DNA of 64,000 nucleotides. Origin: CAYHGV01 sp964356135. GTDB taxonomy: Bacteria; Hydrothermota; Tepidihabitantia; CAYHGV01. The position numbers and the translations under genes were made by a program. Below the pieces are notes generated by a model. That model was given only the letters and a program-made list of their open reading frames with translations. It searched no databases and had not been told where the DNA came from. Positions within the stretch are counted from its first letter, which is position 1. Each line of letters begins with the position of its first letter. The stretch lies in assembly GCA_964356135.1 (NCBI GenBank), contig CAYHGV010000001.1, positions 1 to 64,000 on the forward strand. Reading direction: 5' to 3'. Shown here piece after piece: positions 57,581-64,000 of the stretch.

Positions 57581-58570
57581 CTACTGCAAAACTATAACCT
57601 TCTTCACGCTCCTTAACTTTCCGGCAGTAAGGTTGATAAAATAGACCCCTTGAGCATAACCGGTCAGATTTAGTTGCAGATGATAATCACCACGCTCCTG
57701 CACATTAGCCACCAACCTCTTGATTTCACTTCCGCTTATATCGTAGACGCTTAATGAAACCTCGCTCCTTACAGGTATTTGATAACTGATTGTCGTTGTC
57801 GTGGAGATTGGATTTTGACCGAGACGCAGATTTGGACTCTCTAATGTGAGATTTGAATTTTCCTCAACGCCTGTTTCAGGGCCTAACCGGATGAGATAAA
57901 CATCCCGATCACCTGCTCCGAAAGACTCGGTATAGCCTGCAATGATATAACCCCCATCACTGGTCTGGGCCACTGAACGGCCCCCATCATTATCACTCCC
58001 GCCGTAGGTTTTTGTCCAGAGCGTGTCGCCATTGGTATCGGTCCTGATGATATAAACATCAACATCCCCTGCCCCGAAAGAACCGGTCTCGCCAGCGATG
58101 ATATAGCCGCCATCATCAGTCTGCACCACAGACCAGCCATATTCATCGCCCTCACCGCCATAGGTTTTTGTCCAGACGGAATCGCCATTGCCATCGGTCT
58201 TGATGAGATAAACATTTCCGTTATTTTCTACGTAAGGCCGAGTCCGACCAGCAATGATATAGCCTCCATCACTTGTCTCGACCATTGAGTATGCCTTATC
58301 TATATAACTACCACCATAGATTTTTGTCCAGCACATGTCTCCAAGGCTATCGGTCTTGATTAGATAAATATCACTACCCTCTGCCCCGTAAGATGTATAA
58401 CCTGCGATGATATAGCTGCCATCTGCGGTTACTTCCACTGTATACCCCATATCATTTGCGCTACCTCCGTAGGTTCTTGTCCAGAGCGTGTCCGGTGGTT
58501 GAGCAGGGGCCATGTTCGATAATAGCACCACTGCCAATACCACTAACCCTAATATTTTTATTCTCGTCAT
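57581..58570 (-). CDS. exported four-repeat protein with T9SS/FlgD-like sorting domain
   Basis: A 329-residue paralogue of the protein at 52649-53329. The signal peptide (IKILGLVVLAVVLLSNMAPA) is followed by four repeats of about 52 residues (LWTKTYGGSDNDGGRSVAQT, SDGGYIIAGYTESFGAG and variants), resembling the repeats found in some bacterial propeller-like surface proteins, and a sorting domain nearly identical to that of its paralogue. GGAGG lies five bases before this ATG. An in-frame leader ATG at 58693 has AAGGAG. Only repeat number and a few sorting-domain residues distinguish the two. Confidence 0.82.
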   Translation of the reverse strand: MTRIKILGLVVLAVVLLSNMAPAQPPDTLWTRTYGGSANDMGYTVEVTADGSYIIAGYTSYGAEGSDIYLIKTDSLGDMCWTKIYGGSYIDKAYSMVETSDGGYIIAGRTRPYVENNGNVYLIKTDGNGDSVWTKTYGGEGDEYGWSVVQTDDGGYIIAGETGSFGAGDVDVYIIRTDTNGDTLWTKTYGGSDNDGGRSVAQTSDGGYIIAGYTESFGAGDRDVYLIRLGPETGVEENSNLTLESPNLRLGQNPISTTTTISYQIPVRSEVSLSVYDISGSEIKRLVANVQERGDYHLQLNLTGYAQGVYFINLTAGKLRSVKKVIVLQ

Positions 58571-58693
58571 TTTTTCCTCCCTTCCCTGCACATTTTGGGT
58601 CTTAAACATTGATTGTGGAGTTGCGTTGAGGTCGTCGCATAAATTCCCCACTTTCGATAATCCAATACTCCCTGTAGTTTTTCTGTAACCCAT
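58571..58693 (-). other. conserved in-frame 41-codon leader of the four-repeat paralogue
   Basis: The leader opens at an ATG (58693) with AAGGAG four bases upstream and runs in frame into the signal peptide. It starts MGYRKTTG and is exactly as long as the leader at 53330-53452. Confidence 0.45.
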
Positions 58694-58708
58694 TTCGCTC
58701 CTTACGAC

Positions 58709-58736
58709 AAAATAAGCTATAAAACGGTTGTGTCAA
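58709..58736 (-). promoter_or_regulatory. promoter of the four-repeat exported protein
   Basis: TTGACA (58736-58731), 16-base spacer, TATTTT (58714-58709), 15 bases before the leader ATG at 58693. Confidence 0.55.
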
Positions 58737-59000
58737 GTGCAAATTATTATCTTAATGGCTCGTCTGTTAATGAATGGTGGAGATTGACTTTGAGAACACA
58801 AAAATCAAAAAGTTATGAGTTCGTATAATCCCTCTTATCAGGACTGGATAAAATTCTTTCAATAGACCGCTCTGCTCCATTCTCTATCCGGTCCAGGGCG
58901 TGGACATGGGTCGAGTGGTGGTCAATCGGATTTATTCGACTTTCCCGGCTATTGGTTTAACATTGACAAGGCCAGTATTTTCAATGAGAATGTAATCACA
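58737..59000. other. divergent gap with a direct repeat and a weak promoter
   Basis: This holds the right copy of the 37-bp repeat and, for the following gene, TTGACA (58963-58968) with a weak GAGAAT (58986-58991) nine bases before the ATG. Nothing else is recognised. Confidence 0.45.
58817..58853 (+). repeat. 37-bp direct repeat, right copy
   Basis: Matches 52585-52621 at 35 of 37 positions in the same orientation, about 6.2 kb away. Confidence 0.65.
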
Positions 59001-59981
59001 ATGATTAAAATAATGGCAGGGTTGCTCTTGATACTATTGTTGATGCCGAATTGCAGCAAAAAAGAAGATATCGATTACGAACAGGCGATGGTTGATTTTG
59101 TCGTCGGCATCGCCGATTCAGCACGTGCTCAAAATCTGGATTTCGGCATCTTCCCCCAGAATGGTTCGGCATTGGGAAGTCATCCTGAGTATTTGTCGGT
59201 CGTAACCGGCATCGGCCAGGAGGATGTATACTATGGCTACGATGGCGATGGTATCGCTACTCCGGCAGCGGTAACGGCTGAGCTTGAAACCAATCTCGAT
59301 GTTTTTCACAACGCCGGGAAATTGGTGCTAACGATTGACTATCCTTTTCCGCCGGGTTCACACTTCCCGGTTTTTGATGCGCCGACCCGGGCGAAAATCG
59401 ATAGTGCCTATTCCCGGGCCGAGACCAAAGGGTATGTCTCTTACTGCACGGTTCGGGATTTGGATTATCTTGTGGTTAATCCCGGCCATGAGCCTACCTC
59501 CAACATTCCTGCCGTCACTCAATGGGATGAAGTCAAAGAATTTGCCTACCAGCTACAACCGACCGAAGGGGTGAGCCGGCAGGCACACCTTGCCGCCTTA
59601 GCCCAGTCGAAATTCGATTTGATTGTTATCGATTATTCGTTCGATGGGTCGGATGAGCAGGCATATACGAACGGCGAGATTGCCTCGCTGAAACAGAGTC
59701 TGGGTGGAAAGATTCTCGCTTATCTTTCGATTGGCGAAGCGGAGAATTATCGCTGGTTCTGGCAGGAGAGCTGGGATGAAAACCAGGACGGAAAACCGGA
59801 TGCCGGCGCGCCGGACTGGCTTCGTAACCAGAATCCGGACTGGCCGGGTAATTATAAAGTGCAATACTGGGAGCCGGAATGGCAGGCTATCATCTTTCAG
59901 TATCTTAATAAAATCATTGATGCCGGTTTTGACGGAGTCTATTTAGACCTGATTGATGCCTACGAATACTTCGCCCAATAA
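59001..59981 (+). CDS. GH114 / TM1410-like protein with circularly permuted domain order
   Basis: A 326-residue exported or lipid-anchored protein (hydrophobic start GLLLILLLMPNCSKK). All landmarks of the GH114/TM1410 TIM-barrel family are present but in swapped order. The C-terminal half comes first (PQNG at 52-55, GIGQEDVYYGYDGDG at about 70-84, VRDLD at 151-155), then the N-terminal half (FAYQLQ at 181-186, IGEAENYR at 244-251, DGVYLDLIDAYEYF at 311-324). The protein ends where the usual sequence would continue into the part now at its N-terminus. The family is related to endo-alpha-1,4-polygalactosaminidase; the substrate here is unknown. Confidence 0.8.
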   Translation: MIKIMAGLLLILLLMPNCSKKEDIDYEQAMVDFVVGIADSARAQNLDFGIFPQNGSALGSHPEYLSVVTGIGQEDVYYGYDGDGIATPAAVTAELETNLDVFHNAGKLVLTIDYPFPPGSHFPVFDAPTRAKIDSAYSRAETKGYVSYCTVRDLDYLVVNPGHEPTSNIPAVTQWDEVKEFAYQLQPTEGVSRQAHLAALAQSKFDLIVIDYSFDGSDEQAYTNGEIASLKQSLGGKILAYLSIGEAENYRWFWQESWDENQDGKPDAGAPDWLRNQNPDWPGNYKVQYWEPEWQAIIFQYLNKIIDAGFDGVYLDLIDAYEYFAQ

Positions 59982-59998
59982 TAAGTTATTATACACAG

Positions 59999-60140
59999 AG
60001 AGATACAGAGGATTAAATTCTAAATCCCAAATTCTATACCCTAAACAATTTTTAAATCTCAATTTCTTAAATTCCAAAAGGGTTTGGATATTGATAATTT
60101 TTGATTTGTTTAGGATTTCGGATTTAGAAATTAGAATTTA
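59999..60140. repeat. TTCTAAATCCCAAATTC-type repeat
   Basis: TAAATTCTAAATCCCAAATT and TTTAGGATTTCGGATTTAG face each other across an AT-rich centre, with a rough inverted symmetry. The element occupies the gap between the GH114 and PHP genes and resembles 40139-40265. Confidence 0.5.
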
Positions 60141-60146
60141 TTAAAG

Positions 60147-60944
60147 ATGTATTTAGTCGATTGCCACATCCATTCCCAGTTCTCCAAGGACTCGAAAATG
60201 TCGGCGGAAGAGGTCTGTGAAACGGCCAAACGGATTGGGATAAAAGAACTCTGTTTCCTGGAGCACCTGGATTTTGACCCCAACGATGTCAGCTACGGTT
60301 ATTACAATTACGAAAAGGCGATGGCGGAAACGGAACGGTTGAAGACCGTCTATAAAAATTCGTTAAAAATCTACGGCGGCGTGGAGGTGAGCTATCAAGA
60401 GGAATATTACGACCAGATCACAGATTATTTAAAAAATAAGGTTTTTGACCTGATCGTCGGGTCGGTTCATTTCGTTCAAAGAACGTTTCTTGCCGATTGG
60501 ATTCCTGCAAGAGAATCCTCAAATCAGGAGAAACCTTATCTGCCCTATTTCCAGGAGTTAAAAAAGACGGCGGCGAGCGGAATCTTCGACGTTATCGGCC
60601 ATTTCGATTACTTCCGGCGCTATTCGACAAACCCGGGTACGATCAAGCTCAACGATTATTACGGCGAGATTGCCGACATTTTAGATGTTATGGTCGAAAA
60701 CAATATCGGGCTTGAGGTCAACACCTCGGGCCTGCGCCATCCCAATCAGACGATTTTTCCGGAAGCGGAGGTTGTCAGAAAATTTAAAGAACGCGGCGGC
60801 ACAATCGTGACGATCGGTTCAGATGCCCACCGTACCTCCCACCTCGGCATCGGTTTCACCCAGGCGTTTGCGCTGCTCAAACAGGCAGGCTTTAATTCAA
60901 TCGCAGTCTTCGAGAGGCGAAATCCGAGATTTGTTAAGTTGTAA
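60147..60944 (+). CDS. PHP-family histidinol-phosphatase-like protein
   Basis: A 265-residue metal-dependent phosphatase of the HisK/PHP type. Metal ligands: DCHIHSQFSKDS, LEHLDFDP, GGVEVSYQ, VGSVHFV, IGHFDYFRRY and GSDAHR. It would act on histidinol phosphate or a similar phosphoester. No other histidine genes are in the window, so the substrate is not certain. It has no clear Shine-Dalgarno sequence. Confidence 0.85.
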   Translation: MYLVDCHIHSQFSKDSKMSAEEVCETAKRIGIKELCFLEHLDFDPNDVSYGYYNYEKAMAETERLKTVYKNSLKIYGGVEVSYQEEYYDQITDYLKNKVFDLIVGSVHFVQRTFLADWIPARESSNQEKPYLPYFQELKKTAASGIFDVIGHFDYFRRYSTNPGTIKLNDYYGEIADILDVMVENNIGLEVNTSGLRHPNQTIFPEAEVVRKFKERGGTIVTIGSDAHRTSHLGIGFTQAFALLKQAGFNSIAVFERRNPRFVKL

Positions 60945-60956
60945 AAAAATAGAACC

Positions 60957-60985
60957 TTGACAACTATTTTCAAAATCGTTAAACT
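60957..60985 (+). promoter_or_regulatory. promoter of the VapBC-type pair
   Basis: TTGACA (60957-60962), 17-base spacer, TAAACT (60980-60985), followed by AAGGAGG ahead of the ATG at 61017. Confidence 0.55.
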
Positions 60986-61016
60986 TTTTTAATATTTGTA
61001 AAACTAAGGAGGAATT

Positions 61017-61271
61017 ATGGCAGTAGTCAAGGTATCATCTAAGGGTCAGGTCGTTATCCCAAAGGAACTCCGGAAAAAGTATGGAATAAAACCTGAGACC
61101 GAAGTCCTGATTTCGGACGTCAACGGAAAGATTGTTGTCGCTCCGTTGTTGGAAGACGCGGTCCGCCAGTCGAAAGGAGTTTTAAAAGGTGGAAGGTCTT
61201 TGACTAAGGCATTGCTTGCAGCAAGAAAATTAGAGCGCGAACAGGATGGGAAAAAGATACGTTATAGATAG
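61017..61271 (+). CDS. vapB: AbrB/MazE/VapB-type antitoxin
   Basis: An 84-residue DNA-binding antitoxin. The SpoVT/AbrB swapped-hairpin domain fills residues 1-47 (VKVSSKGQVVIPKELRKKYG, IKPETEVLI); the rest is a basic helical tail (SLTKALLAARKLEREQDGKK) that would neutralise the toxin. Strong AAGGAGG Shine-Dalgarno sequence. It overlaps the PIN-domain gene by 26 bases and probably represses the shared promoter. Confidence 0.88.
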   Translation: MAVVKVSSKGQVVIPKELRKKYGIKPETEVLISDVNGKIVVAPLLEDAVRQSKGVLKGGRSLTKALLAARKLEREQDGKKIRYR

Positions 61272-61638
61272 CTTTGCTTTGCTTGCCTATCTTCAAGGCG
61301 AAGCCGGAGCTGAGTTGGTGGAAAAAGTCCTTAAGGATAAAGATTGCGAGGTGTTCCTGTGCACTATCAATTTAGGCGAGGTCTATTATGTCATCGCTAA
61401 AGAGCGGGGTGAGGACGAGGCTGAAAAGGCGCTTCTGATTATCGAGCAGCTGCCCATAAGACAAGAGGATTCGACCAAAGAATTGACTTTGAAGGCGGCA
61501 AGGATTAAAGCGAAATTCCCAGTTGCGTATGCCGATGCGTTTGTAGCAGCAATGGCGCAAGAGAAGGGTGCTGTCATTCTTACCGGTGACCCGGATTTTG
61601 AGAAAATCGAAGGGATTAAAATTGAATGGCATAGGTGA
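61246..61638 (+). CDS. vapC: PIN-domain ribonuclease toxin (VapC-type)
   Basis: A 130-residue PIN-domain RNase. The acidic active-site residues are Asp8 (YVIDSFAL), Glu45 (NLGEVYY), Asp97 (AYADAFVAA) and Asp115 (TGDPDF). VapC toxins cut tRNA or rRNA when freed from antitoxin. It starts within the antitoxin gene, the common order for this class. Confidence 0.9.
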   Translation: MGKRYVIDSFALLAYLQGEAGAELVEKVLKDKDCEVFLCTINLGEVYYVIAKERGEDEAEKALLIIEQLPIRQEDSTKELTLKAARIKAKFPVAYADAFVAAMAQEKGAVILTGDPDFEKIEGIKIEWHR

Positions 61639-61681
61639 CAGGCGCCAGTTGACAAATCGATAAAAACCGGTAGATTTAATC

Positions 61682-62983
61682 ATGCAACGGATTTTAACAT
61701 CCCAGGTTAAAGATTTCGTCGGTAAAGAGGTGTTCCTCCAGGGCTGGATTCATCAGATCCGCGCTCTGGGCAAGATGACGTTTATCCTCCTGCGCGACCG
61801 TGCCGGCATCGCCCAGGGGATCGTGCTTGACCCGAATATCAAAACAGCGGATTTGGAACGGGAAACGGTGGTCGGCATTCGGGGACTGGTAAAAGCCGAA
61901 CAGCAGGCGCGGGGTGGGGTGGAAGTTGAAATTAAAGAGATTCAATCTATCTCCCGGCCGGTGGCACCGGTTCCGTTCGAGGTGAATCGGAGTCTGGAGA
62001 AACTAAATATCAAGCTCGACACGATTCTCAATCACCGTGCGTTCTCGCTGCGCCATCCTGAAATCGGTAAGGTTTTCAAAGTTCAGGCAGAGATTGTTAA
62101 TGCCTTCCGGGAATACCTGCGCACGAACGGTTTTTTAGAAATCCACACCTCGAAGATTGTCGCAACCGGCACCGAAGGCGGGACCGCTCTCTTCCCGATT
62201 CAGTATTTTGACGAGAAGGCATACCTGGCGCAGAGTCCCCAATTCTACAAAGAGATGCTGGTCGGCGCCGGCTATGAGCGGGTGTTCGAAATCGGTTTCG
62301 TCTATCGGGCGGAAGACCATGCCACCGCCCGGCACATCAACGAGTATCTAAGCCTCGACTACGAAATGGGATTCATCGATTCGGTCCAGGACGTGATTAA
62401 GATGGAAATCGGGTTTTTGAAATATCTATTTGAAGTGCTCAGACAAAACTGCGCGGATGAGCTTGCCCAATACAAGGTTACGCTGCCCGAGATAAAAACC
62501 GTTCCCCAGCTTACGATCAGCGAGGCAAAGGCGATCTTAAAAAAAGAGTTTAATAAAGAACTGGCGATGGATGATGACCTCGACCCGGAAGGCGAGCGGC
62601 TGATCTGCGAATATTCGAAGAAGACCTTCGATTCCGATTTTATCTTTATTACCCACTATCCGACTGCGGTGCGGCCGTTTTATACGATGGCCGACCCGAC
62701 CGACGGCAGGTTCACCCTGAGCTTCGACCTTTTATATAAAGGTCTGGAAGTGACGACCGGCAGCCAGCGTATCCATGATTATGAGATGCTCGTGAATAAT
62801 ATTAAAAAAGCGGGATTGAATCCGGAGAATTTCGAATTCTATGTAGAGATTTTCCGGTATGGGATGCCGCCCCACGGCGGTCTGGCGATCGGCACCGAAC
62901 GGTTGACCCAGCAGATTCTGGGATTAAAGAATGTCCGCGAGGCGAGCTTTTTCCCGCGCGACCGGTTTCGGCTGACACCCTGA
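61682..62983 (+). CDS. aspS: aspartyl-tRNA synthetase, archaeal type
   Basis: A 433-residue class IIb synthetase. An OB-fold anticodon-binding domain covers 1 to about 105 (VFLQGWIHQIRALGKMTFIL). The catalytic domain has motif 2 (FEIGFVYRAEDHATARHINE) and motif 3 (PPHGGLAIGTERLTQQILGL). It lacks the GAD insertion and C-terminal extension of the usual bacterial enzyme (about 590 residues) and matches the archaeal/eukaryal form, which often also charges tRNA-Asn. There is no Shine-Dalgarno sequence close to the ATG. Confidence 0.93.
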   Translation: MQRILTSQVKDFVGKEVFLQGWIHQIRALGKMTFILLRDRAGIAQGIVLDPNIKTADLERETVVGIRGLVKAEQQARGGVEVEIKEIQSISRPVAPVPFEVNRSLEKLNIKLDTILNHRAFSLRHPEIGKVFKVQAEIVNAFREYLRTNGFLEIHTSKIVATGTEGGTALFPIQYFDEKAYLAQSPQFYKEMLVGAGYERVFEIGFVYRAEDHATARHINEYLSLDYEMGFIDSVQDVIKMEIGFLKYLFEVLRQNCADELAQYKVTLPEIKTVPQLTISEAKAILKKEFNKELAMDDDLDPEGERLICEYSKKTFDSDFIFITHYPTAVRPFYTMADPTDGRFTLSFDLLYKGLEVTTGSQRIHDYEMLVNNIKKAGLNPENFEFYVEIFRYGMPPHGGLAIGTERLTQQILGLKNVREASFFPRDRFRLTP

Positions 62984-63018
62984 GAACAACCATCATATTC
63001 GGACTACTCGTTCTACCG

Positions 63019-63393
63019 ATGGTATTTTCGAATTGCTGCCTGATTCCGGAGCCATCCTCTTGTATACTGGGTTGCTGTCTTACGAGCGGGGTTGGTATTG
63101 GGGGAACCAGCTACGGCTACGCCACCTGGTATGGCAGAGAGTTCAACGGCAGGAAAACCGCTTCCGGTGAAATCTACGATATGCACGGATTGACCGCCGC
63201 CCACCGGACTTTGTCGTTTGGGTCCAAGGTAAAAGTCACCAATTTAGAGAACAATCGGAGCGTTACCGTGCGCATCAACGACCGCGGTCCGGTGCCGAGA
63301 AAATACTGCATCGATTTATCCTACGGTGCGGCAAAGCAAATCGGCTTGGTCGAGCGGGGAGTGGTGAAAGTCCGACTGGAGATTCTGCCGTAG
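63019..63393 (+). CDS. RlpA-like double-psi beta-barrel protein
   Basis: Small exported protein with an RlpA domain: ATWYGREFNGRKTASGEIYD, LTAAHRTLSFGSKV (catalytic-type His) and VRINDRGPVPRKYCIDLS (catalytic-type Asp). RlpA proteins cleave or bind naked peptidoglycan glycan strands. From the ATG at 63019 the protein is 124 residues and lacks a complete signal peptide. In-frame upstream sequence encodes R-T-T-I-I-F-G-L-L-V-L-P, a good signal core, but the only possible initiation codon is CTG at 62980, overlapping the aspS stop. Confidence 0.8.
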   Translation: MVFSNCCLIPEPSSCILGCCLTSGVGIGGTSYGYATWYGREFNGRKTASGEIYDMHGLTAAHRTLSFGSKVKVTNLENNRSVTVRINDRGPVPRKYCIDLSYGAAKQIGLVERGVVKVRLEILP

Positions 63394-63475
63394 AGTAATG
63401 CCCGCTGAAAATCGGAGCGGGATCACAATCGGGCTCGCGAGATTTCATTGATAATTTATAGCCAATTAACCTATC

Positions 63476-63504
63476 TTGACAGACAATTATTTCTCCCGTA
63501 TAAC
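63476..63504 (+). promoter_or_regulatory. promoter of the GNAT gene
   Basis: TTGACA (63476-63481), 17-base spacer, TATAAC (63499-63504), ATG at 63523 with AAGGGGG in the leader. Confidence 0.6.
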
Positions 63505-63522
63505 TAAAACAAGGGGGTGTAT

Positions 63523-64000
63523 ATGGAAATAAAGCCATTAAGTGAGAGAGCATTATTGAATGAAGCTTTGTGCGGGAGCGGTGAGCTGCTCGTTAAATCC
63601 AAACTGACCAACCAGGAACAAATGAGACTGAGTGCGGCAGAAATAAAAGTAAAATGGCTCAAAAAGATGATGCCCGAAGGGCTTGCCGCTCAAATCGCCT
63701 ATGATGGAGGAACGCAGATCGGCTTCATCGAATATATGCCGATCGAGCTGTCAAGCTTTTATAAAGGAAAAGACCTCTATATCCTAAACTGTCTGGATGC
63801 ACCCCACACCCCGCCGTGGGCGAAAACCAAGAGCAGGAGAATGCCCGGTTGTGGGAGTGCGTTAGTCAACGCAATGATCGATGATATCAAGAATAAATGC
63901 AACGGGATTGTAGGAGCTTACGCCATCGCCTACACCAGCAATCTTCAAAAGTTTTTTGCTAAATTCGGATTTGAAGAATTTGAGAGCAAAGGAATAAAAA
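63523..64000 (+). CDS. GNAT-family acetyltransferase, cut by the window end
   Basis: The first 159 residues of a protein that continues past the window. It resembles GNAT N-acetyltransferases: a strand pair (QIAYDGGTQIGFIEYMPIE), then GCGSALVNAMIDDIKNKC in the position of the acetyl-CoA loop and helix, and AIAYTSNLQKFFAKFGFEEF near the end. The CoA loop (RMPGCGSAL) is a loose form of Q/RxxGxG/A. The substrate is unknown. Confidence 0.7.
   Translation, partial: MEIKPLSERALLNEALCGSGELLVKSKLTNQEQMRLSAAEIKVKWLKKMMPEGLAAQIAYDGGTQIGFIEYMPIELSSFYKGKDLYILNCLDAPHTPPWAKTKSRRMPGCGSALVNAMIDDIKNKCNGIVGAYAIAYTSNLQKFFAKFGFEEFESKGIK

Noticed and set aside
57249..57644. Plus-strand protein spanning the IS481 fragment
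   Set aside because: Mixes frames of the decayed transposase and the antisense end of the exported-protein gene.

Overview
The window reads as a Gram-negative, anaerobic, probably thermophilic or subsurface bacterium. The mix of exported proteins with FlgD/T9SS-like C-terminal sorting domains, an archaeal-type AspRS, a MetRS with an STSRN loop, a Mbh-type [NiFe] hydrogenase with an Mrp module, and many short palindromic intergenic repeats resembles candidate division WOR-3 (Stahlbacteria) and relatives. That placement is an inference; there is no rRNA in the window to test it. Promoters look like ordinary sigma-70 sites (TTGACA-N16/17-TANNNT), and several lie so close to the start codon that the mRNA should be leaderless.

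Layout. 0-7 kb: a short RHS-like exported protein, an unknown exported protein, a TPR lipoprotein, an outer-membrane barrel coupled to mtnA, an HU protein and a MarR regulator. 7.2-23.0 kb: one long + strand operon encoding a membrane-bound group 4 [NiFe] hydrogenase with three antiporter-like subunits, a full MnhB-G set, and an unusual electron-input module (sulfhydrogenase-type beta and gamma subunits, a NuoG/FdhA-like subunit without Mo ligand, a polyferredoxin). 23-27 kb: an exported alpha/beta hydrolase and an unknown gene paired with a ComEC-like metallo-beta-lactamase-fold protein. 27-31 kb: an AT-rich defence-type island (HNH nuclease, HEPN-like protein, DNA methyltransferase fused to an SNase-like domain, MjaI-family restriction enzyme). 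31-37.7 kb: lipoproteins, a DUF6506-like protein, an HtrA-like protease, an exported metallophosphoesterase and a radical SAM protein. 37.8-44.8 kb: NuoE, NuoF, NuoG-like, NfnA-like and NfnB-like proteins, probably an electron-bifurcating transhydrogenase. 44.9-52.2 kb: minus-strand block with a PQQ-type propeller lipoprotein, a lipoprotein, an outer-membrane barrel, rsmA, tatD and metG. 52.6-58.7 kb: two paralogous exported repeat proteins flanking a 1066-residue LVIVD-propeller protein, with two gene remnants. 59-64 kb: a GH114 protein whose domain halves are in swapped order, a PHP phosphatase, a VapBC-type pair, aspS, an RlpA-like protein and a GNAT protein cut by the window edge.

How it may work together. 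The hydrogenase operon and the Nfn-type cluster would link NAD(P)H, ferredoxin, protons/H2 and a sodium or proton gradient, the core of a fermentative or H2-metabolising energy system. Gaps of roughly 80 bp or more in these operons are mostly filled with palindromic or dispersed repeats, several carrying a nested 21-nt hairpin.
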